64,000 nt of DNA from Marivita sp046591575 (GCF_046591575.1 NZ_JBIQWA010000002.1:62001-126000), one strand, 5' to 3'. Counted from the stretch's first letter, positions 35,520-45,290 are shown. Translations and numbers: made by a program. The notes: generated by a model from the letters alone, not told the origin.

Positions 35520-36277
35520 CCATAATCCAGAAACGCGCGCACAGAGGCTTCGAATTCCCTTGGCTTTTCGGCATGAAGCCAATGCCCGGCCCCCGGAATC
35601 TTTGCAAACCGTGCTTTAGGAAACAGCGTTCTGATGGTGGGTCGGCTGTCTGACGTGACATACTCGGACTGCGCCCCCGACAAAAAAAGCGTCGGCCCGT
35701 CGAACTGGCCTGTCACATCCGGAAACCCAAGGATATTCGGCATTTCCGCGGCCAGCACCTCCAGGTTCAGCTTCCAGCGTTTTGCCTTCAAATCCAAAGA
35801 CTGAGTGAAAAACGCCTGTAGCGTGGGGTCGTCCACATGCCGCGCAAGCTGTGCTGATGCGTCGGACCGTTTCTCGACCAATGACAGATCAACGTCGCGC
35901 ATGGCGTTGATAAAGGGCATTTGCGAATGTCCGTAGGTCACCGGAGCAATGTCAGCGACCAGCAACCGGTTGACCAGATCAGGCCGCCGCAGCGCCAGCA
36001 CCATTGCCGCCTTGCCCCCCATCGAATGCCCAACCACATCCATCGGGGCCCCCTGTGCGTCGATCACCCGCGCAAGATCATCGGCCATGGCGTCATAGCT
36101 GTGCCGGTCGGACCAAAAACTGTCGCCGTGATTGCGCATATCGACCGCAGTGACCGGGCCACGATCAGACAGGCGTTTGGCGATCACCCCCCAGTTGCGG
36201 CCCGAGCCAAAAAGCCCGTGGACAATCAAAACAGGTGTGGCGGTTCCGTCAGAGGGGTGTTTAAGCGTGTTCAGCAT
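35513..36277 (-). CDS. alpha/beta hydrolase (YbfF-like esterase)
   Basis: Alpha/beta hydrolase of about 254 residues like E. coli YbfF: VLIVHGLFGSGRNWGVIAKRL at residues 17-37, DMRNHGDSFW, the nucleophile elbow GHSMGGKAAM, and IPGAGHWLHAEKP with the histidine. Acts probably on acyl thioesters or small esters in the cytoplasm. Several upstream ATGs (36298, 36301) are possible; 36277 gives the usual N-terminus MLNTLKH. The longer frame runs into the divergent gene and is not used. Confidence 0.87.
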   Translation of the reverse strand: MLNTLKHPSDGTATPVLIVHGLFGSGRNWGVIAKRLSDRGPVTAVDMRNHGDSFWSDRHSYDAMADDLARVIDAQGAPMDVVGHSMGGKAAMVLALRRPDLVNRLLVADIAPVTYGHSQMPFINAMRDVDLSLVEKRSDASAQLARHVDDPTLQAFFTQSLDLKAKRWKLNLEVLAAEMPNILGFPDVTGQFDGPTLFLSGAQSEYVTSDSRPTIRTLFPKARFAKIPGAGHWLHAEKPREFEASVRAFLDYGQ

Positions 36278-36340
36278 CCGTGTTACATACGGGCGCATCA
36301 TAGGCTTGAGCAAGATGGTGCAGAGGCTTAGGACACACAA

Positions 36341-36715
36341 ATGGATCGGACCAACAGCATAGAGGCTCAGGTCAGCACCCTGCGGGATCTGCTGGCCCGT
36401 CAGGTTGGCGCGCGGCGTGGCTCTTTGGCCAAGCGGCTCGCGACGGCTGGACGCCTGCTGCCGGCTGGTGTGCGCAATGATATCGCCGCAGTTGCCGATG
36501 CCGAACACATGGCCGAACACCCCAAGATCAGACGGCGGCTTGATCCGGGGGCCACGCAGGCCGCCTGTGACCGCGCCGCGACGTTCTTGCGGGCAATTGA
36601 CGTCAAGGATCGCCGCAAGGGGCTTGTTTTGTCGATCTTGGGAAGTGTGGCGTTCAACATTCTGGCGGTGGTCACGCTTTTGATCATTGTCCTGCGTTGG
36701 CGCGGACTTGTGTGA
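36341..36715 (+). CDS. uncharacterised C-terminally anchored protein
   Basis: Protein of 124 residues that I do not recognise by name. The first 95 residues are basic and helical (RDLLARQVGARRGSLAKRLATAGRLLP, RRRLDPGATQAACDRAATFLR), and a single hydrophobic segment near the C-terminus (LVLSILGSVAFNILAVVTLLIIVL, about 96-118) would anchor it in the inner membrane with the bulk in the cytoplasm. It lies 41 bases before the short-chain dehydrogenase and photolyase genes and may be part of that operon. Confidence 0.68.
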   Translation: MDRTNSIEAQVSTLRDLLARQVGARRGSLAKRLATAGRLLPAGVRNDIAAVADAEHMAEHPKIRRRLDPGATQAACDRAATFLRAIDVKDRRKGLVLSILGSVAFNILAVVTLLIIVLRWRGLV

Positions 36716-36756
36716 CAGCGTTGACCCAGCCCCATGCCACCCTAGGTGGCGAGATC

Positions 36757-37422
36757 ATGAAAACAGCACTTATTATTGGCGCAAGCGGCGGCATCGGGTC
36801 AGCCCTATGCGCGGCCCTGTCGCAAAAAGGCGTCGACGTCACCACCCTTTCGCGCACGGACGATGGCTTGGATGTCACGGACGAGACCAGCGTGGCGTCG
36901 GCACTGCAGTCCTTGAACGGACCGTTTGACCTGATCTTTGTTGCGACAGGGGCCTTGGAGATCAACGGCGCAGCACCCGAAAAAACCATCAAATCGGTCA
37001 CGGCGGACGCGCTGGTCGATCAGTTTATGCTCAACACGGTTGGACCCTCGCTGGTTCTGAAACATGCCGTTCGGCTATTGCCGCGCAAGGGGCGGTCGGT
37101 GTTTGCCGCCTTGTCGGCGCGGGTCGGGTCGATTGGCGACAATCGGCTTGGCGGATGGTACAGCTATCGCACCTCCAAGGCCGCTTTGAACCAGATGGTC
37201 CACAGTGCCGCTATAGAACTGGGTCGCACGCATAAAGACCTGATCTGTGTCACGCTGCATCCGGGCACCGTGCAGACCGACTTCACCGCAAAATATGTCG
37301 ACCGCCATGCCTCCGTCCCGGCCGGGGATGCGGCCCGGAACCTTATTGAAGTTCTGAACGGGCTAACCGTGGAGGACACCGGCAAGTTCTTTGACTGGCA
37401 AGGCAAAGAGGTGCCGTGGTGA
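36757..37422 (+). CDS. short-chain dehydrogenase (C-factor-like)
   Basis: SDR-family oxidoreductase of 221 residues resembling C-factor/CsgA-like proteins. Cofactor motif GASGGIG at residues 8-14, then the catalytic Tyr-Lys in YSYRTSK (near 145) with a preceding Ser region (ALSARVGS). The substrate is unknown. The ATG at 36757 is used; the open frame upstream overlaps the preceding gene. Its TGA overlaps the GTG of the photolyase by four bases, so the two are coupled, a pairing also seen in other Rhodobacteraceae as far as I recall. Confidence 0.87.
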   Translation: MKTALIIGASGGIGSALCAALSQKGVDVTTLSRTDDGLDVTDETSVASALQSLNGPFDLIFVATGALEINGAAPEKTIKSVTADALVDQFMLNTVGPSLVLKHAVRLLPRKGRSVFAALSARVGSIGDNRLGGWYSYRTSKAALNQMVHSAAIELGRTHKDLICVTLHPGTVQTDFTAKYVDRHASVPAGDAARNLIEVLNGLTVEDTGKFFDWQGKEVPW

Positions 37423-38930
37423 GCAAACTTATCCTGGTTCTGGGGGATCAGCTGACCGAGACGCTGTCGGCGCTGAAGGCGGCGGACAAAGCGTCGGATC
37501 ATGTGGTCATGGCCGAGGTGGCCGAAGAAGCCACGTACGTCCAACACCACCCGAAAAAGATTGCGTTTATCTTTGCCGCGATGCGCAAGTTTGCCAAGCG
37601 GTTGCGCGATGCGGGATGGGATGTGCGTTATACGCAGCTTGACGATACGGAAAACGCCGGGTCGATCCCCGGCGAATTGCTGCGGCGGGCAGAGGAAACA
37701 GGCGCATCCGAGGTTATCGCAACCCAGCCCGGCGAATGGCGTCTGATCCGGGCGCTTGAAGACATGCCGCTTAAGCTGACGATGAAAACCGACACCCGCT
37801 TTGTCAGCACGCAAGAGGAATTCGATGCCTGGGCCGAGGGCCGCAAGGCGCTGCGGATGGAGTATTTCTACCGCGACATGCGGCGCAAAACCGGCCTTTT
37901 GATGGACGGCGATCAGCCCGAGGGTGGCAAGTGGAACTACGACGCCGAGAACCGCAAACCGGCCCCGGATGACATCGCCTTTTCCGGCCCGATGCAATTC
38001 ACCCCGGATGATATTGTCGGGGATGTGCTTGATCTTGTTGAGGCGCGATTTGGCAATTCTTTCGGCCAGTTACGCCCGTTCTGGTTTGCCACGGATCAGG
38101 AACAGGCCCGGCGTGCGCTGACCCATTTCATCACCTATGCGCTGCCCCGCTTTGGCGATTTTCAGGATGCGATGATGAACGACAATCGTTTCCTCTACCA
38201 CGCTCTGATCTCGCCCTATCTGAATGTCGGTTTGCTGGATCCGATCGAGGTCTGCAAGGCGGCGGAAGAGGCGTATAAAGACGGTCATGCACCGCTCAAT
38301 GCAGTCGAAGGCTTCATTCGCCAGATCATCGGCTGGCGCGAATACGTGCGCGGCATTTATTTCCGCGAAGGGCCTGACTATCCCCGCCGCAACGCGCTCA
38401 ATCACCAGCGCAAACTGCCTGATTTCTACTGGACCGGCGACACCGACATGAACTGCCTGTCCAAATCCATCACCCAAACCGCAGAAGAGGCCTATGCCCA
38501 TCACATTCAACGCCTGATGGTCACAGGCAATTTTGCACTCTTGGCCGGGATCAACCCGCACGAGGTGCATGACTGGTATTTGCGCGTTTACATCGACGCC
38601 TTCGAATGGGTCGAAGCGCCGAATGTCGTGGGCATGAGCCAATTCGCCGATAACGGAATCATCGCCTCAAAACCCTATGTCTCCTCTGGGGCATATATCA
38701 ATCGGATGTCGGATTACTGCAAATCCTGCCGCTACAAGGTGACCGCCAAAACAGGCCCCAACGCGTGCCCGTTCAACACGCTTTACTGGCATTTTCTTGA
38801 CCGCCATTCCGACAAATTCGCAAAAAACCAGCGCATGAACCAGATTTACGCCAATTGGCGGCGCATGGACGAGGATCGAAAAACCACGATCCTGTCCGAA
38901 GCACAGACGTTTCTGGACAGCTTGACCTGA
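37419..38930 (+). CDS. iron-sulfur bacterial cryptochrome/(6-4) photolyase (PhrB/CryB type)
   Basis: FeS-BCP class photolyase of 503 residues that uses FAD and blue light to repair (6-4) photoproducts; related CryB proteins also affect light signalling. The four [4Fe-4S] ligand cysteines are seen as Cys346 (MNCLSKS), Cys434 and Cys437 (YCKSC) and Cys450 (ACPFN); this spacing equals that of Agrobacterium PhrB (350, 438, 441, 454) with a constant shift of four. Other family segments are GWREYVRGIYF and MSQFADNGIIASKPY. The GTG at 37419 overlaps the stop of the dehydrogenase gene; a GTG one codon earlier is an alternative. Confidence 0.93.
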   Translation: MSKLILVLGDQLTETLSALKAADKASDHVVMAEVAEEATYVQHHPKKIAFIFAAMRKFAKRLRDAGWDVRYTQLDDTENAGSIPGELLRRAEETGASEVIATQPGEWRLIRALEDMPLKLTMKTDTRFVSTQEEFDAWAEGRKALRMEYFYRDMRRKTGLLMDGDQPEGGKWNYDAENRKPAPDDIAFSGPMQFTPDDIVGDVLDLVEARFGNSFGQLRPFWFATDQEQARRALTHFITYALPRFGDFQDAMMNDNRFLYHALISPYLNVGLLDPIEVCKAAEEAYKDGHAPLNAVEGFIRQIIGWREYVRGIYFREGPDYPRRNALNHQRKLPDFYWTGDTDMNCLSKSITQTAEEAYAHHIQRLMVTGNFALLAGINPHEVHDWYLRVYIDAFEWVEAPNVVGMSQFADNGIIASKPYVSSGAYINRMSDYCKSCRYKVTAKTGPNACPFNTLYWHFLDRHSDKFAKNQRMNQIYANWRRMDEDRKTTILSEAQTFLDSLT

Positions 38931-38933
38931 CGC

Positions 38934-41213
38934 CTAGCCGTAGCGCGCCACCGGTGTTCCCGCGATGGCGGCCATGTTCAGCAATCCGCGCGGGGTGATG
39001 CCCGGTGTGACAACATGCGCCCGGTTGCCCATGCCCATCAGGATCGGTCCGACTTCCAACCCGCCGGCGCGCATTTTCAGAATGTTACGCGTGGCGGATG
39101 CGGCGTCGGCGTGGCCAAAGATCAGCGCATTTGCCACGCCCTGCATGCGATTGCCCGGCAACAGCCGTTCACGCAGCTCTGGGTCAAGGGCCGCGTCGAC
39201 GTTCATTTCGCCCTCGTAGCAGAAATCGCGTGGCTTTGAATCAAGCAGTTCAATCGCCGCGCGCAACCGTTTGCCTGACCCTTCGGCCTGATTGCCGAAT
39301 TGCGATTGCGAACACAACGCAATGTTTGGTGTCAGCCCGAATCGCCGCACATGTCGGGCCGCCCCGATCGCCGACAGCGCCAGTTCTTCGGGCGTGGGTA
39401 GGGAATGGACATGGGTGTCGGCGATGAACAGGGGGCCATCCTCTAGGATCATCATGCTCAGCGCCCCATGCGGGGCCAGCTGATCATTGCCCAGAACCTG
39501 CTGAATGTAATTCAGATGCCACCGGTATTCACCGAAGGTGCCGCAGATCAGACTGTCGGCCTCTTCGCGATGCACCATGACCGCGCCGATTGCGGTTGTG
39601 TTGGTCCGCATGATGGCACGGGCCAGATCAGGTGTAACGCCGCGCCGGGCCATGATGTCGTGATAGGTGCCCCAGTAATCGCGATAGCGCGGGTCGTTTT
39701 GCGGGTTCACGATGGTGAAATCACGCTCCGGCCGAATTTCCAGCCCCAACCGTTCGCACCGCGTGGCGATCACCTCGGGGCGGCCGATCAGAATAGGGGT
39801 TTCGGTGGTTTCCTCAAGGATCGCCTGCGCCGCGCGCAACACGCGTTCATCCTCGCCCTCGGCAAACACAATACGCCGCGCGGCTGTGGCGGCGGCTTCA
39901 AAGACCGGTCGCATCAGCAAGGCTGATTTATAGACATTGGCGTCCAGCTTGTTCTTGTAGGCCGTCAGATCTTCGAGAGGGCGTGTGGCCACACCAGACT
40001 CCATCGCCGCTTTGGCAACGGCAGTGGACACGACGCCCGATAAGCGCGGGTCAAACGGTTTGGGGATCAGATACTCTGCCCCGAATGTCATCTGCTCACC
40101 GCGATAGGCGGCGGCTGCCTCGGCGCTTGTTGTGGCGCGCGCCAGTTGCGCGATGCCTTCTACGCAGGCAATCTGCATCGCGTCATTGATCTCGGTTGCG
40201 CCAACATCCAGCGCGCCGCGGAAAATGAACGGGAAGCACAGAACGTTGTTCACCTGATTGGGAATATCGCTCCGGCCCGTGGCCATGATCGCATCCGGTG
40301 CCACCTGCCGGACTTCCTCGGGCAGGATTTCCGGTGTCGGATTGGCCAGCGCAAAGATGATCGGACGCTGTGCCATCCGCGCAACCATGTCGGGTTTCAG
40401 CACTTTGGGGCCGCTCAACCCAAGAAACAGGTCGGCCCCCTCTACGACGTCGTCCAACGTGCGCAGATCCGTCTTTTGCGCAAAGGCGGCTTTTTGCGGG
40501 TTCATGTCCTCGACCCGGCCTTCATAGACCAGACCGTGAATATCGCAGAGCCAGATGTTTTCGCGTTTGACGCCCAGCTTCAGCAGCATGTTGAGACAGG
40601 CAATCCCCGCAGCGCCGCCGCCGGTGGACACAACCTTGATATCCGCAAACGATTTCCCGGCCACGTATAACGCATTTGTGGCAGCCGCACCGACAACAAT
40701 CGCGGTACCGTGCTGGTCATCATGGAACACCGGGATGTTCATGCGTTCGCGACACAGCTTTTCAACGACAAAACAATCCGGTGCCTTGATATCTTCCAGA
40801 TTGATCGCGCCGAAGGTCGGCTCCAGCGCGCATACAATATCAGCCAGCTTTTCCGGGTCGCTTTCGTTCACTTCGATATCGAAACAGTCGATATTGGCGA
40901 ATTTCTTGAACAGAACCGCCTTGCCTTCCATCACCGGCTTGGAGGCCAATGCGCCGATATTGCCCAGACCCAGAACCGCCGTGCCGTTGGTCACCACCGC
41001 CACCAGATTGCCCTTGGAGGTATAGCGCGCCGCAGCGCTGGTATCGGCCTTGATCTCAAGACAGGCTTCGGCCACGCCGGGGCTGTACGCCCGCGCCAGA
41101 TCTCGGCCGTTGGCTAACGGCTTGGTCGCCCGGATCTCAAGCTTGCCCGGTTTCGGATGCTCGTGATAAAACAGGGCCGCCTGACGCAGCGTTTCGTTTG
41201 TGTTGTCCGACAT
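38934..41213 (-). CDS. maeB: NADP-dependent malic enzyme with phosphotransacetylase-like domain
   Basis: MaeB-type malic enzyme of 759 residues: oxidative decarboxylation of malate to pyruvate with NADP. The N-terminal malic domain has ARAYSPGVAEACLEI, FDIEVNESDPEKLADIV and FHDDQHGTAIV, and the NAD(P)-binding glycine motif VSTGGGAAGIACLNML. From about residue 430 a phosphotransacetylase-like domain follows (RRIVFAEGEDERVLRAAQ...), which in MaeB proteins gives allosteric control by acetyl-CoA and lacks transacetylase activity. It is convergent with the photolyase gene, three bases apart. Confidence 0.96.
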   Translation of the reverse strand: MSDNTNETLRQAALFYHEHPKPGKLEIRATKPLANGRDLARAYSPGVAEACLEIKADTSAAARYTSKGNLVAVVTNGTAVLGLGNIGALASKPVMEGKAVLFKKFANIDCFDIEVNESDPEKLADIVCALEPTFGAINLEDIKAPDCFVVEKLCRERMNIPVFHDDQHGTAIVVGAAATNALYVAGKSFADIKVVSTGGGAAGIACLNMLLKLGVKRENIWLCDIHGLVYEGRVEDMNPQKAAFAQKTDLRTLDDVVEGADLFLGLSGPKVLKPDMVARMAQRPIIFALANPTPEILPEEVRQVAPDAIMATGRSDIPNQVNNVLCFPFIFRGALDVGATEINDAMQIACVEGIAQLARATTSAEAAAAYRGEQMTFGAEYLIPKPFDPRLSGVVSTAVAKAAMESGVATRPLEDLTAYKNKLDANVYKSALLMRPVFEAAATAARRIVFAEGEDERVLRAAQAILEETTETPILIGRPEVIATRCERLGLEIRPERDFTIVNPQNDPRYRDYWGTYHDIMARRGVTPDLARAIMRTNTTAIGAVMVHREEADSLICGTFGEYRWHLNYIQQVLGNDQLAPHGALSMMILEDGPLFIADTHVHSLPTPEELALSAIGAARHVRRFGLTPNIALCSQSQFGNQAEGSGKRLRAAIELLDSKPRDFCYEGEMNVDAALDPELRERLLPGNRMQGVANALIFGHADAASATRNILKMRAGGLEVGPILMGMGNRAHVVTPGITPRGLLNMAAIAGTPVARYG

Positions 41214-41399
41214 GACATGGCCCCCTCAAAATTTAGTTGAGCGGTAAACCAATCTGGACAAAAACAAAAGAGTTCTGCTTGCCACGCGTGTCCTGAAACA
41301 CTTTCAAAAGTTCCAAACAAGCGGCACGGGCTGCGCCCCCCCTTGCAATCGGGGCCGGGGCCTCGCAATCATGCAGGGGCCGGGACAACGGGGAATACG

Positions 41400-41792
41400 A
41401 TGACACTCAGGGCAGCAGCACAGGCGGTGCGGGACAACGCATATGCGCCATATTCCAACTTCAAGGTTGGGGCCGCCATCCAGACATCCACAGGCGCGGT
41501 GTTTGTTGGCTGCAACGTTGAAAACGTCGCCTATCCCGAAGGCACCTGCGCCGAAGCAGGGGCCATCGCCGCGATGGTGGCCGCCGGGGAAATCCGGATC
41601 GAATGCGCCTATGTCATCGCCGACAGTCCGGACCCGGTTCCACCCTGTGGCGGGTGCCGCCAGAAACTGGCCGAGTTTGCCGCCAAGGATGCCCGCGTGA
41701 CGCTGGCCACGCTGGACGGAACCGAACGGCACACAACAATCAAAGATCTGCTGCCGGGTGCGTTTGGGGCCGATCACATGGACCGCGCCTGA
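41400..41792 (+). CDS. cdd: cytidine deaminase
   Basis: Cytidine deaminase of 130 residues, zinc hydrolase turning cytidine and deoxycytidine to uridine and deoxyuridine. The zinc motif is TCAEAGAI, with the catalytic Glu, and PPCGGCRQ with two further Cys ligands. YAPYSNFKVGAAI near the start is a family signature. The ATG at 41400 is used; the longer frame is not family-like. First gene of a five-gene nucleoside-salvage operon, its TGA overlapping the ATG of deoA. Confidence 0.95.
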   Translation: MTLRAAAQAVRDNAYAPYSNFKVGAAIQTSTGAVFVGCNVENVAYPEGTCAEAGAIAAMVAAGEIRIECAYVIADSPDPVPPCGGCRQKLAEFAAKDARVTLATLDGTERHTTIKDLLPGAFGADHMDRA

Positions 41793-43081
41793 TGGATGCG
41801 CGCAGCATTCTTGCCAAACTGCGCCAGGGCCACACGCCAGACGCGGATGCGCTGGCATGGTTTGCCAAGGGATTGGCCGATGGCAGCGTCAGCGACGCTC
41901 AGGCCGGGGCCTTTGCCATGGCGGTGTGTGTGCAGGGTCTGGATGCGCCCGGCCGCGCAGCACTGACGCTTGCGATGCGCGACAGCGGACATGTTCTGCG
42001 CTGGCATCTGGACGCTCCGGTGCTTGACAAACATTCAACCGGTGGGGTTGGGGATTGTGCAAGCCTGATCCTGGCCCCCGCGCTGGCGGCGTGCGGCGTT
42101 TACGTGCCGATGATCTCGGGCCGTGGTCTGGGGCATACCGGCGGCACGCTGGACAAGCTCGAGTCGATTCCCGGCCTCAAAACCACGCTGTCAGAAGATC
42201 AGTTTCGCGCCATTGTGCAGGATGTCGGATGCGCCATTGTCAGCGCCAGCGCCGATATCGCGCCAGCCGACAAGCGCCTTTACGCAATCCGCGATGTGAC
42301 CGCGACAGTCGAAAGCCTTGATCTGATCACCGCGTCGATCCTGTCGAAAAAGCTGGCGGCGGGGCTGGAGGGGTTGGTGCTGGATGTCAAATGCGGCTCT
42401 GGCGCGTTTATGAAAACGCCCCAGGAGGCACGCGCTTTGGCGCAGGCATTGGTCGACACTGCAAACGCTGCCGGATGCCCGACCACAGCGTTGATCACCG
42501 ACATGTCGCAACCTCTGGCCCCCAGTCTTGGCAATGCGCTTGAAGTCATTGAGGTGATGCGGGTTCTGACCGGTCGCAGCACCGGGCGTCTGCTTGATCT
42601 TACGGTCGAACTGGGCGGTGCGCTGCTTGATCAGGCGGGGTTTGCCGACGGCCCTGCCAAACTGCGCAATGCCGTGACATCGGGTGCGGCTGCCGACACA
42701 TTCGGCGCGATGGTCTATGCGATGGGCGGACCGGTGCGCTTTGTCGACAATTGGGCGCGCTTCCTGCCCGAAGCGCCCGTCATCCGCGAAGTGATCGCAC
42801 CTGTTTCGGGCTGTGTGACAGCACTTGATGGCGAAGCGCTGGGATTGGCCGTCGTCGCATTGGGCGGGGGACGGCAGGTTGAAACCGATGTGGTTGACCC
42901 GGCAGTCGGGCTGGGCGACGTGGTGTCGATTGGCGACCGGGTCTCAAAGGGCCAGCCGCTGGCGCGTATCCACGCGGCACGGGAATCGCAGGCCGACCAG
43001 GCTGAACAAGCGGTCCTGCGCGCCATTTCCATCGGCGCGCCACCTCCAACGCCCGCCCTCATTCAGGAGCACATCACATGA
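41792..43081 (+). CDS. deoA: thymidine phosphorylase
   Basis: Thymidine/pyrimidine-nucleoside phosphorylase of 429 residues, converting thymidine (or uridine) and phosphate to base and (deoxy)ribose 1-phosphate. The family signature is seen as DKHSTGGVGDCASLILAPALAACG (near residue 80) followed by MISGRGLGHTGGTLDKLESIPG, and KLAAGLEGLVLDVKCGSGAFM. The ATG at 41792 shares a base with the cdd stop, and its own TGA overlaps deoB (ATGA). Length is normal. Confidence 0.95.
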   Translation: MDARSILAKLRQGHTPDADALAWFAKGLADGSVSDAQAGAFAMAVCVQGLDAPGRAALTLAMRDSGHVLRWHLDAPVLDKHSTGGVGDCASLILAPALAACGVYVPMISGRGLGHTGGTLDKLESIPGLKTTLSEDQFRAIVQDVGCAIVSASADIAPADKRLYAIRDVTATVESLDLITASILSKKLAAGLEGLVLDVKCGSGAFMKTPQEARALAQALVDTANAAGCPTTALITDMSQPLAPSLGNALEVIEVMRVLTGRSTGRLLDLTVELGGALLDQAGFADGPAKLRNAVTSGAAADTFGAMVYAMGGPVRFVDNWARFLPEAPVIREVIAPVSGCVTALDGEALGLAVVALGGGRQVETDVVDPAVGLGDVVSIGDRVSKGQPLARIHAARESQADQAEQAVLRAISIGAPPPTPALIQEHIT

Positions 43082-44286
43082 GCCGCGCCTTTCTTGTCGT
43101 GATGGATTCAGTCGGCATAGGCGGTGCCCCGGATGCCGACACATTCTTCAATCAGGGTCAGCCGGATACCGGGGCCAACACGGTGCTGCATATCGCGCAA
43201 GCCTGCGCAAACGGATTGGCAGAGGACGGGCGCTCGGGTCCGCTGTCCGTGCCGCATTTGGACGGGCTGGGCCTGGGCCGCGCGCTGACGTTGGCCTGCG
43301 GCGACACGGCACCGGGTCTGACTGCCGTGCCAACCGGGCGCTGGGCGGCTGCAACAGAAACGTCCCGGGGCAAGGATACGCCCTCCGGGCATTGGGAACT
43401 GGCGGGGCTGCCCGTGCCCTGGGAATGGACCTACCTGCCAGACACGCACCCGTCTTTGCCGCAGGACATCACCGAACGGATCTGCGCATTGGCTGGCACC
43501 GATGGCATCCTTGGCAATTGCCATAGCAACGGGATCAAGGTGATCGACGATTTCGGAGCCGAACATCTGCGCACCGGGTATCCCATTTGCTATACCTCCG
43601 CAGACAGCGTTCTGCAGATCGCGGCGCACGAAGAGGCGTTTGGCCTCGAACGGTTGCACAAGCTGTGCGAGGATCTGGCCCCCATGTGCCATGCACGTAA
43701 AATCGGACGGGTGATTGCGCGTCCGTTTCTGGGCCGTAATGGCCAATTCGAACGCACATCCAACCGGCGCGATTATGCCATTGCACCGCCGACCCCAATC
43801 TTGACAAACTGGGTGCAGGACGCGGGGCAACCCGTTATTGCCATTGGAAAAATCGGAGACATCTTTTCGATGTCCGGGATCGACACCGTTCACACAGGCC
43901 CGGATGCCAAACTGATGGTTGATCTTGCGCAACAGATTGACACCGCACCGGACGGGGCTTTGGTGTTTGCCAATTTTGTAGAGTTTGACAGCAAATTCGG
44001 CCACCGGCGCGATGTTTCGGGCTATGCCAAAGCACTGGAGTGGTTTGACGCCGAACTTGGCCGTCTGTTGCCCCGTCTCAAAAAGGATGATCTGTTGCTC
44101 CTCACGGCGGATCATGGCAACGACCCGACATGGATCGGAACCGACCATACCCGCGAACGCGTGCCTGTGTTGATTGCGGGTGCGGGCCGTGGCGAAATCG
44201 GTCATATCGGGTTTGTCGATGTCGCCGCCAGCGTGGCGGCGCATCTTGGCGTGGCATCTGACGGGCAGGGACGCAATTTCCTATGA
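43078..44286 (+). CDS. deoB: phosphopentomutase
   Basis: Phosphopentomutase of 402 residues, alkaline-phosphatase superfamily, interconverting (deoxy)ribose 1- and 5-phosphate with Mn. The metal site motif is VVMDSVGIGGAPDAD (7-21), the phosphothreonine-type region is SRGKDTPSGHWE near residue 100, and LLTADHGNDPTWIGTDHTRE near the end holds further metal ligands. It links the phosphorylase products to central metabolism. ATGA overlaps on both sides. Confidence 0.96.
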   Translation: MSRAFLVVMDSVGIGGAPDADTFFNQGQPDTGANTVLHIAQACANGLAEDGRSGPLSVPHLDGLGLGRALTLACGDTAPGLTAVPTGRWAAATETSRGKDTPSGHWELAGLPVPWEWTYLPDTHPSLPQDITERICALAGTDGILGNCHSNGIKVIDDFGAEHLRTGYPICYTSADSVLQIAAHEEAFGLERLHKLCEDLAPMCHARKIGRVIARPFLGRNGQFERTSNRRDYAIAPPTPILTNWVQDAGQPVIAIGKIGDIFSMSGIDTVHTGPDAKLMVDLAQQIDTAPDGALVFANFVEFDSKFGHRRDVSGYAKALEWFDAELGRLLPRLKKDDLLLLTADHGNDPTWIGTDHTRERVPVLIAGAGRGEIGHIGFVDVAASVAAHLGVASDGQGRNFL

Positions 44287-45290
44287 TGGACCAGGATCAG
44301 CTTGACCGCATCACACGCTTGCCCAAGGTGGAGCTGCATCTGCATCACGAGGGCGCGGCCCCACCAGATTTTATCAAAGGGCTGGCACAGGAAAAATCGG
44401 TCAATCTGGACGGTGTATTCGCCCCGGATGGCAGCTATGCGTTTCGCGATTTTGTCCATTTCCTGAATGTCTACGAAGCCGCGACACAGGTTCTGAAAAC
44501 CCCCGAAGACTATGCGCGCCTGACGAAAGCAATACTTGAAGAAAGTGCTGCAAATGACGTGATTTATTCGGAAATCTTTCTGTCACCCGACTTTTGCGGG
44601 GGTGGCGACGTCGGGGCATGGCGCGAATATCTGCACGCCATTCAAGAGGCCGCCGCCGAGGCCGAACAGGACCATGGCATTCTGCTTCGGGGGATCGTGA
44701 CATGCGTCCGCCATTTCGGCCCCGAACAGGCCAAAACCGCAGCGCTTTGCGCCGCCGAAACCGCCGGTGACTGGATCGTCGGGTTTGGCATGGGTGGAAA
44801 TGAGGCAAAGGGCACAGCCAAGGATTTTGCCTATAGCTTTGACATGGCACGCGAAGCCGGGTTGCGGCTGACCGCCCACGCGGGCGAATGGGGCGGCGCG
44901 CGGTCGGTTCAGGATGCGCTCACCGATCTTCGCGTAGAGCGTATCGGACATGGTGTCCAGGCCATCACCGATCCGGCGCTGATCGACAGGATCATGGATG
45001 ACGGCATCGTTCTTGAACTCTGTCCGGGGTCAAATGTGGCGCTTCAGGTGTATCCTACGCTTGATCAACACCCGATCGAACAGTTGCGCCAGCGCGGGGT
45101 CAAGATCACCGTGTCCACGGATGATCCGCCGTTTTTTCACACCACCCTGCGGGATGAATACCGCAATCTGGCCCAAACCTTTGGCTGGGACGAAGACGTG
45201 TTCATGGACCTGAACACCACCGCCGCACAGGCGGCGTTTTGTGACGAGGACACGCGACGCCGTGTTCTGCAACGACTGGAGCGCACATGA
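44283..45290 (+). CDS. add: adenosine deaminase
   Basis: Adenosine deaminase of 335 residues converting adenosine to inosine with zinc. The first metal site is LPKVELHLHHEGA (HxH at residues 18 and 20; the usual HxHLDG reads HHEGA here), later ligands are in TAHAGEWGG and RIGHGV, and the final catalytic aspartates in VSTDDPPFF. Fourth gene of the salvage operon; ATGA overlaps with deoB and upp. Confidence 0.93.
   Translation: MMDQDQLDRITRLPKVELHLHHEGAAPPDFIKGLAQEKSVNLDGVFAPDGSYAFRDFVHFLNVYEAATQVLKTPEDYARLTKAILEESAANDVIYSEIFLSPDFCGGGDVGAWREYLHAIQEAAAEAEQDHGILLRGIVTCVRHFGPEQAKTAALCAAETAGDWIVGFGMGGNEAKGTAKDFAYSFDMAREAGLRLTAHAGEWGGARSVQDALTDLRVERIGHGVQAITDPALIDRIMDDGIVLELCPGSNVALQVYPTLDQHPIEQLRQRGVKITVSTDDPPFFHTTLRDEYRNLAQTFGWDEDVFMDLNTTAAQAAFCDEDTRRRVLQRLERT

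Noticed and set aside
43108..44244. Minus-strand open frame of 378 codons opposite deoB
   Set aside because: Composition (many Arg, His, Gln) is that of a shadow; deoB is intact on the plus strand.
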